Shown here piece after piece: positions 10,442 to 19,000 of a stretch of DNA of 64,000 nucleotides (positions within the stretch are counted from its first letter, which is position 1; every line of letters starts with the position of its first letter). Under the pieces are notes generated by a model. That model was not told where the DNA came from, made no database searches, and saw nothing but the letters and a program-made list of their open reading frames with translations. This DNA comes from Streptomyces sp. Isolate_45. GTDB taxonomy: Bacteria > Actinomycetota > Actinomycetes > Streptomycetales > Streptomycetaceae. The stretch is from positions 62,001 to 126,000 of the forward strand of contig NZ_JANFAK020000003.1 in the NCBI RefSeq assembly GCF_024721315.2, written 5' to 3'. Position numbers and translations under genes: made by a program.

Positions 10442-10822
10442 ATGCAGGTACCCCTCTACCAGGCGAAGGCCGAGTTCTTCCGAATGCTGGGCCACCCCGT
10501 CCGCATCCGTGTGCTGGAACTGCTCCAGAACGGTCCCGTCCCCGTCCGGGACCTCCTCGCGGAGATCGACATCGAACCGTCCAACCTCTCGCAGCAGTTG
10601 GCCGTGCTGCGCCGGTCCGGCATCGTCGTCTCCATACGGGACGGCGCGACCGTGAGCTACGCGCTGGCGGGCGGGGACGTCGCCGAACTGCTGCGCGCCG
10701 CCCGCCGCATCCTGACCGAACTCCTGGCAGGGCAGCACGAACTCCTGCAGGAACTCCGCCAAGGGGAACCGAGGCCCACCCCAGCGGGTCCGCTGCGGAC
10801 CACGGGCGTACACGCGGAATGA
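10442..10822 (+). CDS. ArsR family winged-helix transcriptional regulator
   Basis: A 126-residue DNA-binding protein. The winged helix spans about residues 10-90; the recognition helix is IEPSNLSQQLAVLRR, followed by the wing GIVVSIRDGATVSYAL. No CxC or other obvious cysteine metal site is present (the protein from this start has no cysteine), so it may sense something other than arsenic-type metals or only use other ligands. The ATG at 10442 is chosen because the domain starts there; a GTG two codons upstream has better spacing to GGGAG. It is monocistronic, so autoregulation through the nearby palindromes is plausible. Confidence 0.85.
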   Translation: MQVPLYQAKAEFFRMLGHPVRIRVLELLQNGPVPVRDLLAEIDIEPSNLSQQLAVLRRSGIVVSIRDGATVSYALAGGDVAELLRAARRILTELLAGQHELLQELRQGEPRPTPAGPLRTTGVHAE

Positions 10823-10894
10823 ACATCTGCCGCACCCGATCCGGCCGACCTCCGCGGGGGCCGGGCCGGGCCGGGCGGGGCGGGGCGGAGCCGG

Positions 10895-11413
10895 TTACGG
10901 GAGCGCGCTGGTCACCCCATCGACGATCATCATCCACATGGGCTGGGCGCCCGTGCCGAACGCCGACGCCAGCGCGTAGCCGATCGAGGCGTCGACCGGC
11001 CGGACCTCGGCGCCCTCCCGCCACTCGGCGATGACCATCTCGTCGCCGTCGCAGGAGAAGTCACCCAGGTGCGTGCCGTCGCGGGTCAGCCTGCTACTGG
11101 GGACGGAGTCCGGGACCAGTCGGTAGACGGACCCGTCGTACGTCACGTCCACCCGGTACGAGCGCCTGCTCAGCCCGCCCTTCGCCGGCATCAGTCCGGC
11201 CTCCCGGCCGTCGATGCTCAGGGTGAGGAGGGCCGGGTCACGTGTGCCGATCGCGATCTGGGGATCCACCTCAGTGGTGGGGGAACGCTCCAGGACCGCG
11301 AGGGGTATCCCTTCGCCCCCGACCTCGATGCGGTCCTGGCCGTCCTGTCGGACGGTGACGCCGCCGAAGAGCGTGTCGTCGATGGGTGCGCGGTCCATGT
11401 CGTTCACAGTCAT
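10895..11413 (-). CDS. conserved hypothetical protein
   Basis: A 172-residue protein starting MTVNDMDRAP. It is acidic, predicted beta-rich (repeated patterns such as VTYDGSVYRLVPDS and LTRDGTHLGDF) and ends in a more hydrophobic stretch with ASIGYALASAFG and PMWMMIVDGV. It has no signal peptide or known motif. No clear ribosome binding site precedes the ATG; the sequence upstream is a run of pyrimidines on this strand. It is convergent with the ArsR gene and divergent from the carotenoid oxygenase gene. Confidence 0.6.
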   Translation of the reverse strand: MTVNDMDRAPIDDTLFGGVTVRQDGQDRIEVGGEGIPLAVLERSPTTEVDPQIAIGTRDPALLTLSIDGREAGLMPAKGGLSRRSYRVDVTYDGSVYRLVPDSVPSSRLTRDGTHLGDFSCDGDEMVIAEWREGAEVRPVDASIGYALASAFGTGAQPMWMMIVDGVTSALP

Positions 11414-11799
11414 GTGTCGTTTCGGTAGGAGGGGGCGGATCGGTCGGCCGGGCGGCCCGCACCCGGACACGACTACATGCGTACGTGGCAGGGGACATGA
11501 CGTCCGGCCGGCTCACCGTACTGGTCGCGCGATCTCGCCCGACCTCCGGGGGACGGAGCTGCCCGTCCCGTGCCCACCAGTGCTTTTCCGTGATCCGGGG
11601 AGAGCGTCGCGACGGACCCGCCCCTCCCCGGGGCCCCCGGGCCCCCGGGCCCCGCGCCGCCCCGAGGCCGTACGCGGTCGTCGCCTGGCGCCCGCGCCCG
11701 GCCCGCGTTTCACTGGAAGGTGCCGCACACGCGTGCCCGCGGAGGGCCCATCGCGTCGGTAGGGAGCCCTCCGGCCGCGGGCGCATGCCGGGAGGTCCC

Positions 11800-13260
11800 G
11801 TGAACACGCACACACCACCCCGCTTCGACCCGACACGGGTGCCCCACCTGCAGGGGTCGTTCGCGCCGGTGACCGAGGAGGTCGATGTCGCCGACCTGGA
11901 GGTGACGGGGGAACTGCCGGACGCCCTGGACGGTCTCTACCTGCGCAACGGGCCCAACCCGCGCTTCACACCGATCGGCTCCTTCCTCTACCCCATCGAC
12001 GGGGACGGCATGCTGCACGGCATCCAGCTCTCCGCCGGCCGTGCGCGCTACCGGAACCGCTTCGTGCGCACCCCGGCGCTGCTCGCCGAGGAACGGGCCG
12101 GCCGTGCTCTGTGGGGCGGCCTCGAATCGATGATCACTCCGGACGTCGACCAGGTCGGCCCGGAACTCGCGGGCACCTTCCGGGACCTCCCCGACATCAA
12201 CGTCGTCAGACACGGCGGACGCCTACTGGCGCTCGCCGAGTCGGCCTGCCCCTTCCGCGTGGGGACCGACCTGGAGACCCTCGGCAAGGAGGACTTCGGC
12301 GGGGCCCTGCCCGCAGGCATCACCGCCCACCCCAAGATCGACCCGGTCACGGGCGAGATGGTCGTCTTCTGCTACGGCCTGGAGCCGCCCTACCTGACCT
12401 GGTCGGTCATCGACCGCGACGGCGCGGTGACTAGCGGTCCCACCCTGGTCGACGGGGTGGACGAGCCCATGATGGTCCACGACATGGCCCTCACCGCCCG
12501 CTACGCCGTCCTCGTCCTGGCCCCAGCCTTCTTCGACCTCGACGCCGCCATGGCCGGCGGTTCCTTCCTGGCCTGGCGGCCCGAGCGGGGCACCCGGGTG
12601 GCATTGATCCCGCGCGACGGCGGACCGCTGCGCTGGGCCACCGACGAGGCCTTCTGGCTGTGGCACACCGTGAACGCGTACGACGACGGGGACGCCACGG
12701 ACGCCCCGGTGATCCTCGACTACGTGCAGTGGAGCCGGCTGACCGTCGGCGGGAGCCCGGAGGCCCCGGCGGACCCGGTGAGCGGCGGCCTCGTACGGGC
12801 CCGCATCGATCCGGTGGCGGGCCGCATGACCCGCACCATGCTCGACGACACCCGGGTGGAGTTCCCCCGGATCGACGACCGGCGCATCGGACACCGCCAC
12901 CGGCAGGTCGCACTGGCGACCGGCACCGGCCGGACCGACCTGTTGCCCGGCGAGTACGACGCCGTGCGCTGGTACGACACAGAGACCGGCACCAGCCGTG
13001 TCTGGTCGGCCGGGAACCTGTCCGTCGGTGAGCCGGTCTTCGCCCCGGAGCCCGGACATGATGCGGACGGACCCGGTCCGGGCAGCCCCGGTTCGGACGG
13101 ACGCGGCTACTGGCTGACCTTCGCCACCGACCGCACCGACGGGTCGAGTTGGTTCCTGGTCATCCCCGCCGAGGACCCCGCCGCCGGCCCGGTGGCCCGC
13201 GCACGCATCCCCGTACGCGTCCCGCTCGGACTGCACGGTTGCTGGCTTCCGACGGTGTGA
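11800..13260 (+). CDS. carotenoid oxygenase family protein
   Basis: The 486-residue protein has the length of carotenoid cleavage dioxygenases, which split the double bonds of carotenoids or related phenylpropenes with a non-haem Fe(II). The four iron-binding histidines expected of the seven-bladed propeller are in GDGMLHG, ITAHPK, MMVHDM and the C-terminal LHGCW. The family signature YLRNGPNP is near residue 47. The start is a GTG at 11800 just after GGGAGG; an ATG at 11784 would add five residues. No carotenoid synthesis gene lies nearby, so the substrate is unknown and could be a plant-derived aromatic. Confidence 0.9.
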   Translation: MNTHTPPRFDPTRVPHLQGSFAPVTEEVDVADLEVTGELPDALDGLYLRNGPNPRFTPIGSFLYPIDGDGMLHGIQLSAGRARYRNRFVRTPALLAEERAGRALWGGLESMITPDVDQVGPELAGTFRDLPDINVVRHGGRLLALAESACPFRVGTDLETLGKEDFGGALPAGITAHPKIDPVTGEMVVFCYGLEPPYLTWSVIDRDGAVTSGPTLVDGVDEPMMVHDMALTARYAVLVLAPAFFDLDAAMAGGSFLAWRPERGTRVALIPRDGGPLRWATDEAFWLWHTVNAYDDGDATDAPVILDYVQWSRLTVGGSPEAPADPVSGGLVRARIDPVAGRMTRTMLDDTRVEFPRIDDRRIGHRHRQVALATGTGRTDLLPGEYDAVRWYDTETGTSRVWSAGNLSVGEPVFAPEPGHDADGPGPGSPGSDGRGYWLTFATDRTDGSSWFLVIPAEDPAAGPVARARIPVRVPLGLHGCWLPTV

Positions 13261-13333
13261 CCGCATCCCTGACGCCGCCGGGCCGCACACCGCCGAACGC
13301 GTAGCCGCGGCGCGCTCGTCGTCAGCCGCGGTG

Positions 13334-14008
13334 TCAGCCGATCCGTGAAGGCCGGGGCGGCGCGATGCGTATGCGGGCCCCGGCGGGCGCGTCGCCGATG
13401 TCGTCGAGTTGCGCGACGATCGTGCGGCGCAGCTCCTCGTAGTCCTCGAAGCGGTGGTCGTTGAACAGGGTGTGGCCCGTCCACATCAGGTTGGCGCACA
13501 CCCGCGCCGGAACCCGGCCGGTCCGGGCACCCATGCCGACCAGCGCCACCGACGTGATGCTGCCGGGAACCCGCTGGTTCTGCCGGTGGACGGCCTGGAA
13601 CGCCGCGGCGCAGGCCAGGGCCACGTTCAGCGTCTCACTCACGTTCTCCGCGGACGTTTCCATCGTCGGCGTCGATATCAGGAACCTCGGGTTCGTGGCA
13701 CCGGAGGGAACCGTCACCGCGCTGCCCACGGGGAGGCTTCCCGCGAACCGGTCGCGGATCGCCCGCTGTACGCGCAGTTGGATTCCCGCTCCGAGGTGCC
13801 GCTTGATGGCCGCGTCGACGCCACCGTCCATCCGACCGCGGGAGTTGGTGGGGGTGACCCAGGCATCGGCTTCCTCGTCGAGGATCGAACCCTGGCGAAT
13901 CTCGATCCCTGGAGTGTCGGCGAAGGCCGCCCGCCATGCCGCCACGACTTCGGTGTTGATGTCCGCGAGTACCACTCTCAGTGGCGACTGCACGAGATCC
14001 ACGGCCAT
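13334..14008 (-). CDS. macrodomain protein, putative ADP-ribose binding or hydrolase
   Basis: A 224-residue protein with a macrodomain. The stretch WVTPTNSRGRMDGGVDAAI (about residues 49-67) matches the Asn-containing, Gly-rich ADP-ribose binding loop, and GSITSVALVGMGARTGRVP (about 150-170) matches the second phosphate-binding loop. Macrodomains bind ADP-ribose and many remove it from proteins or nucleic acids. The ATG at 14008 follows GGAG at six bases. The gene is divergent from a gene encoding an ADP-ribosyltransferase domain, so it may reverse that modification. Its promoter region holds a perfect TTGTCAGTGGC motif known from DNA-damage-induced genes. Confidence 0.82.
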   Translation of the reverse strand: MAVDLVQSPLRVVLADINTEVVAAWRAAFADTPGIEIRQGSILDEEADAWVTPTNSRGRMDGGVDAAIKRHLGAGIQLRVQRAIRDRFAGSLPVGSAVTVPSGATNPRFLISTPTMETSAENVSETLNVALACAAAFQAVHRQNQRVPGSITSVALVGMGARTGRVPARVCANLMWTGHTLFNDHRFEDYEELRRTIVAQLDDIGDAPAGARIRIAPPRPSRIG

Positions 14009-14060
14009 GATCCACTCCGATCGACAGGGGTTTTTTGCACTGCTCACGACGTTATCGCGC

Positions 14061-14071
14061 GCCACTGACAA
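14061..14071 (-). promoter_or_regulatory. RecA-NDp type DNA-damage motif TTGTCAGTGGC
   Basis: The 11-base string is identical to the upstream half of the RecA-independent (PafBC-type) DNA-damage promoter motif of actinobacteria. It reads toward the macrodomain gene. The usual second half, TAGNNT after 36 bases, is not matched (TCGATC is found), so the -10 element is weak or differently placed. Confidence 0.55.
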
Positions 14072-14109
14072 CGCGGCCGACGGAGCGGCGTCGTGACGTA
14101 CCGTCATGA

Positions 14110-14138
14110 TTGCGAGTGTCCGAACCCGGTGTTAGCCT
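14110..14138 (+). promoter_or_regulatory. sigma70-type promoter candidate before the UDG-ART gene
   Basis: TTGCGA (14110-14115) and TAGCCT (14133-14138) are spaced by 17 bases and read toward the UDG-ART gene. The resulting leader would be about 260 bases long. Confidence 0.45.
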
Positions 14139-14406
14139 GCCGCCAGATTCCCGCCGATGAGGCCCCGGAGCCCCCGCCGGCCCGATCCCGCCAGGCTCCG
14201 CCCAGCCCTGACCGGGTACACCGACGCCCCGCCCGGGAGCGCTCGGCCTCCATGCCGCAACCCGCTCCGGGGCCCGTGGCCGTGCCGGCACCCGCCGGAT
14301 GCTCCGCCCGCAAGCCTCGGCAGCAGCCCCACCCCGCTCCCACCCCGCCCCACCCTCTTCGCTCATGTGGCCATGAGCCCCCTCGACGATTCGGAGTGCC
14401 TTCACG

Positions 14407-16074
14407 ATGCGTGATGAAAACGCCCCGGCCGATGCCGCCGCCGATGCGGACGTCCCCACCGACGCCGGCGTTCCCGCCCACGCCGACACAGGCGACCCGC
14501 TCGCCCTCGCCGAACTGTTCAAGGGCGGCGGCGAACCGTGGCTTCCGCTGCTGAAACCGGTCATCGAGGCGCAGCCGGAAGCAGCCGGGCTCATCGGCCC
14601 GGGCCGCGGCCCGGAGGTCGTCCCCGTCCGCGAACTGACCTTCCAGGCCCTCAAGCCCCATCCGCCGCACAAGTGGAAGGTCGTCGTCTTCGGCCAGAAC
14701 CCCTACCCGCGGCCCGAGAGCGCCACCGGCATAGCCATGTTCGACAACACCTTCCACGACTGGAAGGACAGCCAGTTCGGCAAGGTCGTGAGCATCCGCT
14801 GCATCATCAAGGCGGCAGCGATGTGGAAGCACGGCATCCCCAAGAAGACCCCGATCGCCGACGTACGCGCCCTCCTGGCGGAGCACGACGTGGTCCAACC
14901 TCCCGAGTGGTTCCAGGCGATGCTCACGCAGGGCGTGCTGCTGCTGAACGCCGCACTCACCGCGAGCAGCGACGGAGCCATGGGAGCCGGACGACACACG
15001 GCCTTCTGGCGGCCGGTCGTCGAGCGCGTCGTCGAAGAGATCCTCAAGGCGAAGCAGGATGCCGCCGAGGAGGACCGGGGTGTCGTCTTCGCGTGGTGGG
15101 GGGCGCACGCACGCACCCTGAAGAAGGTGGTCCTGCGGCTCCAGCAGAAGTACCCGGACGTCGAGGTCCGGCACATAGACCACCCCAACCCGGCCGCGCA
15201 GGGTGACGTCTTCTGCGAGGGCGACCACTTCCGCATGGTCAACGACGCCCTCGCGTCCCTGGGCGCCGACGAGGTCGACTGGCTTCCGAGCAAGGGGTGG
15301 AACCAGGCCGGTGCCGGTGCCGGCGGGACGAGCGACGACGGCACGGCCGATCGTATGGGCGCGTTCATCGCGTCCACCATGGAACAGCACCAGCTGTACT
15401 TGGACCGCCTTTCCGGCGTCAAGGACGAGGGCCTCGTCCTCCCGGCGATCACCGGAGTGTTCGACACCCCGCTGATGGACTTCACCGAAGCCGTCGCTCC
15501 GGTCGCCGCGTTGCTCTCCAACCTCGGCCGGCACGTCGACAGGTCGTACGAGTTCGGCAAGGTGCGGGCCGACGACGGCGTCGACGGCCTGTCCGCGGAC
15601 GCGATCGCCGCCCTTCACCTCTACACGTGCGAGTCCGCGTTCTACCGCGAGATCAACGCCGTCCTACGTGCTCCGGACCGCACCAAGGTCGTCCCGTACC
15701 TGCCGTACCTGCGGCTGCTGTTCTCCGCGGTGTCCCATCTCCCGGCCCGTACGGAGTCCCTGTGGCGCGGGGTGTCGCTGGACCTGCGGGCGCAGTACCC
15801 GCTCGGTCGGACCGTGACGTGGTGGGGCGTTTCCTCGTGCACGTCGAAGCTCGGTGTGGCCCGGGCGTTCCTCGGCAGCCGCGGCAAGCGGACGCTCTTC
15901 GAGGTGGTCCCGGTCCGGGCGGTGGGGATCCGCCGCTTCTCCGCGTTCACGGACGAGGAGGAGTTCATCCTCTCGCCGGGCACGCAGTTCAAGGTGACGG
16001 GCGTCACGACCGAACGCGGCGGCCTGTGCACCGTGAAGCTGACAGAACTGGAGGAACAGGGACTGGTGACCTGA
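14407..16074 (+). CDS. fusion of uracil-DNA glycosylase-like domain and ADP-ribosyltransferase domain
   Basis: The 555-residue protein joins two enzymes. Residues about 50-295 match family 1 uracil-DNA glycosylase: motif A VVVFGQNPYPRP (93-104), LTQGVLLLNAALT (173-185), VVFAWWGAHA (226-235) and motif B HPNPAAQ (259-265). The catalytic Asp of GQDPY is Asn98 here. After a Gly-Ala linker (300-315), residues 320-555 form an R-S-E class ADP-ribosyltransferase: LWRGV (Arg454), SSCTS (476-480) and DEEEFILSPGT, where Glu517 and Glu519 form the ExE catalytic pair typical of arginine-type enzymes. There is no secretion signal. GGAG lies ten bases before the ATG. It is divergent from the macrodomain gene. 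The target of ADP-ribosylation is unknown. Confidence 0.85.
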   Translation: MRDENAPADAAADADVPTDAGVPAHADTGDPLALAELFKGGGEPWLPLLKPVIEAQPEAAGLIGPGRGPEVVPVRELTFQALKPHPPHKWKVVVFGQNPYPRPESATGIAMFDNTFHDWKDSQFGKVVSIRCIIKAAAMWKHGIPKKTPIADVRALLAEHDVVQPPEWFQAMLTQGVLLLNAALTASSDGAMGAGRHTAFWRPVVERVVEEILKAKQDAAEEDRGVVFAWWGAHARTLKKVVLRLQQKYPDVEVRHIDHPNPAAQGDVFCEGDHFRMVNDALASLGADEVDWLPSKGWNQAGAGAGGTSDDGTADRMGAFIASTMEQHQLYLDRLSGVKDEGLVLPAITGVFDTPLMDFTEAVAPVAALLSNLGRHVDRSYEFGKVRADDGVDGLSADAIAALHLYTCESAFYREINAVLRAPDRTKVVPYLPYLRLLFSAVSHLPARTESLWRGVSLDLRAQYPLGRTVTWWGVSSCTSKLGVARAFLGSRGKRTLFEVVPVRAVGIRRFSAFTDEEEFILSPGTQFKVTGVTTERGGLCTVKLTELEEQGLVT

Positions 16075-16148
16075 CGACGGAACGCCGCGCGCCCCGCACG
16101 GCCGCTCGGACGACCGGGGCCGCGCCCTTCGGGCGCCCGGCGCCACTT

Positions 16149-16679
16149 TCACAGCACGCCCTGGACGCCCCGCAGCCAGTGTCGTACTTCCCGGGCGCTG
16201 CGCAGTCGGACGGCGGCGAGGTGGGGATGGGCCGCGAGTCGTTCACCGATGGCGGCGCGCCTCACCGAGTGGCGGGTCCAGGCCCAGCGCATCGGGTGCT
16301 CGGGATCGAACAGGAACTCCCGCAGGGTCTCCCGGTTCCCGTTCCACAGTTCACGTCGGGTGACGACCCGGAGGACCGATCGGCGTACGACCCGCCACAT
16401 CACCGTCCGTCGGGGCAGGTCGAGCCAGACCAGGGTGTCCGCCCTGGTCCACAACAGGCCGCCGAGCGTGGAGTAGTACTGTTCCTCGCACACCCATCGG
16501 GGCTCCGCGCTGAACGTGGCCACGTCGTCCTCGAACTCGGGGCGCTTCACCCACTGCGGACCGTGGTAGAGGCCATCCAGTTCGGTCCGCGGCAATCCGA
16601 GGCGAGCGGCGAGCGCCGTCGCCATCGTGGTTTTGCCCGATCCCGAGATCCCGGCGACGATCACACGTTCCATACCCAT
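16149..16679 (-). CDS. P-loop kinase, adenylate kinase/FlaR-like
   Basis: A 176-residue nucleotide-binding protein with Walker A GISGSGKTT at residues 10-18, then LPRTELDGLYHGPQW, which is the pattern of the small FlaR/topology-modulation-like kinases. A Walker B-like TLVWLDLPR follows near residue 85. A second ATG two codons downstream is an equally good start and no ribosome binding site is clear. These proteins are thought to phosphorylate small molecules, but no substrate is known. It is convergent with the UDG-ART gene. Confidence 0.75.
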   Translation of the reverse strand: MGMERVIVAGISGSGKTTMATALAARLGLPRTELDGLYHGPQWVKRPEFEDDVATFSAEPRWVCEEQYYSTLGGLLWTRADTLVWLDLPRRTVMWRVVRRSVLRVVTRRELWNGNRETLREFLFDPEHPMRWAWTRHSVRRAAIGERLAAHPHLAAVRLRSAREVRHWLRGVQGVL

Positions 16680-16753
16680 GCGCGGCAGGCTATCCGAGCC
16701 GTGTCCGAGCCGTGCCCGAGCGGCTCGGCGAGGAAGTCGCCCCCGGGTGCCGG

Positions 16754-17185
16754 CTAAAGCTCGTGGTCCCGGGCCAGTTCCGCCCAGCGGATGCCGCGGA
16801 GCGCGAGATCGGCGTCCTCGCCCGACGGGACCTCCGGCACGGCCTGGAACCAGGCCACGGTGAGCACGGAACGGTGCAGCACCGGGTCGAGTTCGGGGGA
16901 GATGGCCGTCGAGCCGAAAACACCGATGCACGCCACAGGGGGCAGGACCTCAACGGGGCCGAAGGCGCCCCCGCTCAGCTCCGGGTACTCGCGCGAGGGC
17001 TGGACGAGATGGACCGGCCCGAAGGAGAACTCGCGGTCGGCCTCCAGTCGCAGACCGCGCACCCGCATGTCGTTGACGACCTTGCACGGGTAGCCCTCCA
17101 GCATCCCCGAATAGGTCGAGGACATCCGTAGTTGGGTGAGCTCGATCGATCGACCGGACGTCAGGACTATGTGGCTCAGCGACAT
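16754..17185 (-). CDS. conserved hypothetical protein
   Basis: A 143-residue soluble protein starting MSLSHIVLTSGRS. It appears beta-rich, with short strands separated by charged turns (for example REFSFGPVHLVQP), and ends ARDHEL. It has no recognised motif. TAGGGT lies six bases before the ATG on the coding strand, so the transcript may be leaderless. I do not recognise a family and would not infer a function. Confidence 0.65.
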   Translation of the reverse strand: MSLSHIVLTSGRSIELTQLRMSSTYSGMLEGYPCKVVNDMRVRGLRLEADREFSFGPVHLVQPSREYPELSGGAFGPVEVLPPVACIGVFGSTAISPELDPVLHRSVLTVAWFQAVPEVPSGEDADLALRGIRWAELARDHEL

Positions 17186-17244
17186 GCCGACACCCTATGC
17201 GCGTGTTCCGCCGCCGACGCGCGTCCCGGGCGCGTCCTGCGGAT

Positions 17245-17724
17245 TCAACCGGTGGGCGCGTGGGCGGCGTCGTCCGTGCCGGACCGGCACGGACGGAGGA
17301 CGGGCTCGATCCCGGCCAAGGCGTCTAGCAGTTGTCGCGCCCCCCGGGCAACGCGACTGTCAGGGTCCCGGACCAGTTCCTCACACAGTCGGGCCGCTCC
17401 GTCCCGGTCGTCGGAGTGGATGCCGCACACGTCGTCGATCGCGGTGTGGATCCAGTCGGCGTGATTCGGGTCGGAGGCCGCGACGGCGGACGCGAGGATC
17501 GCCGGCCCGGGCCGGTCGGCCCGACGGAGCAGGGCTCGCGCCGTCACCCGGGTGACGAAGGTGTCGGAGCGGTCGAGTACGAGTTCCAGCAGTGGTCCGG
17601 CGGCGTCGGGTACCTCGGCGAGCGCTGCCAGGCCTTGACCGGCGTCCGCGCGATCCCGGTGGTCGGAGCTTCGCCCGAGCTCCACGAGTGCCGCCACGGC
17701 CGCATGCCGCAGTTCGCTGTTCAT
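17245..17724 (-). CDS. HEAT-repeat protein
   Basis: A 159-residue, all-alpha protein whose repeated pattern (ALVELGRSSDHRDRADAG, LLELVLDRSDTFVTRV, LCEELVRDPDSRVARGA) matches short HEAT or armadillo-like repeats. Such proteins act as scaffolds or inhibitors. The start is uncertain: the ATG at 17724 has no good ribosome binding site and an upstream in-frame ATG (17772) would add 16 residues. It stands alone; a larger HEAT-repeat gene occurs at 58392. Confidence 0.7.
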   Translation of the reverse strand: MNSELRHAAVAALVELGRSSDHRDRADAGQGLAALAEVPDAAGPLLELVLDRSDTFVTRVTARALLRRADRPGPAILASAVAASDPNHADWIHTAIDDVCGIHSDDRDGAARLCEELVRDPDSRVARGARQLLDALAGIEPVLRPCRSGTDDAAHAPTG

Positions 17725-18022
17725 CCGGCGCACCGCTGGTTCGCCGTGGGGGCGACCGGAGCAGGACGCCATCCGGAGGGGCCTGAGCCCGCGTGGTCGT
17801 GCACGTCTCGTCCCTCTCCCTGTTCGTGTTCCGGTTCCACCGGCGAGCCGAACGCGCTTCCCCCCGTTACCGTCACGCGGGGCAATGTAGCGCCCGCAGT
17901 GGGCGGGGTGGGATCCGGGAGGGGGCCGGCGGGGCGCCGGCACGGCGAATATCGGTTCCGGGTCGTGGTGCGGTCGTGCGACGATCCGGGCAGGAACCGG
18001 GAGAACGGGCAGGCGGGGGAAC

Positions 18023-18910
18023 ATGGGCAGGATGCACGCCGACGAAGCGGAAACCGACGTCGGGCTGGTCCGGCGGTTGCTGCGCACCCAGTTCCCCCAC
18101 TGGGCGGACCTCCCGGTCGCCCGGCTCGCCTCCGGAGGCACCGTCAACGCGATCTACCGGCTCGGCGACGACCTGACCGTCCGGTTGCCGCTGCGCCCCG
18201 GCGGCGCCGGGGCCATCGCCATGGAGGCGCGGCTGCTGCCCCGGCTCGCTCCGCTACTGCCGTTGCCGATCCCGGAGGTGGTGGTGACCGGCGCTCCGGG
18301 CGAGGGGTACCCCTTGCCCTGGTCGGTGTACCGGTGGATCGACGGCCGCAACCCCGTCGAGGGCGACCTGGCGGAGCCCGGCCCCGCGGCCCGTGACCTC
18401 GCGGAGTTCGCCGTCGCCTTCCGGAAGGTCGGCCTCCCCGGCGGTCCGCCCGCACACCGGGGCGCGCCGCTGATCACCGAGGACCAGGAAGTACGGGCCG
18501 CGATCGAGGCGCTGCGCCACACCGACGAGCCCTTCGACGCCGACGAGATCACCGCGGCCTGGGAGGAAGCACTCGCCGCACCGCCCTGGACGGGCCCGGC
18601 CTGCTGGACGCACTCCGACCTCATGCCGAGCAACCTGCTGCTCGCGGGCGACCGTGTCTCGGCGGTCATCGACTTCGGCACCGTGGGCATGGGCGAACCC
18701 GCCACCGACCTCATTCCCGCCTGGAACCTGCTGCCCGCCCCGGTGCGGCAGGTCTACCGGGAGGCGGTGGACGTGGACGACGCGACGTGGGCCCGAGGGC
18801 GGGGCTGGGCCCTGTCCATGGCGGTCATCCAACTGCCGTACTACCGGACGACCAATGCGATCATCTCGGCCAACGCCCGCCACGTGATCCGTGAAGTCCT
18901 CGGGACCTGA
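18023..18910 (+). CDS. aminoglycoside phosphotransferase family protein
   Basis: The 295-residue protein has the protein-kinase-like fold of APH enzymes. The catalytic loop is HSDLMPSNLLL (about 195-205), with the catalytic Asp in HSD, and the metal-binding IDFGTVGMGEPATD follows. The N-lobe shows the glycine-rich SGGTVNAIYRLG and the VRLP lysine-equivalent region. Members phosphorylate antibiotics or, often, unknown small metabolites; no resistance phenotype can be claimed. GGGGGA lies only two bases before the first ATG, so the ATG three codons later (18032) may be the real start. Confidence 0.85.
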   Translation: MGRMHADEAETDVGLVRRLLRTQFPHWADLPVARLASGGTVNAIYRLGDDLTVRLPLRPGGAGAIAMEARLLPRLAPLLPLPIPEVVVTGAPGEGYPLPWSVYRWIDGRNPVEGDLAEPGPAARDLAEFAVAFRKVGLPGGPPAHRGAPLITEDQEVRAAIEALRHTDEPFDADEITAAWEEALAAPPWTGPACWTHSDLMPSNLLLAGDRVSAVIDFGTVGMGEPATDLIPAWNLLPAPVRQVYREAVDVDDATWARGRGWALSMAVIQLPYYRTTNAIISANARHVIREVLGT

Positions 18911-19000
18911 GCACGTGCGGGCCGTGCGCCGCGATCCACCGGTAACCACCCGCCGCAGCGGGGCCGGCGGGCGTAGCCCGTAAGGATGGCCATATCGGCC

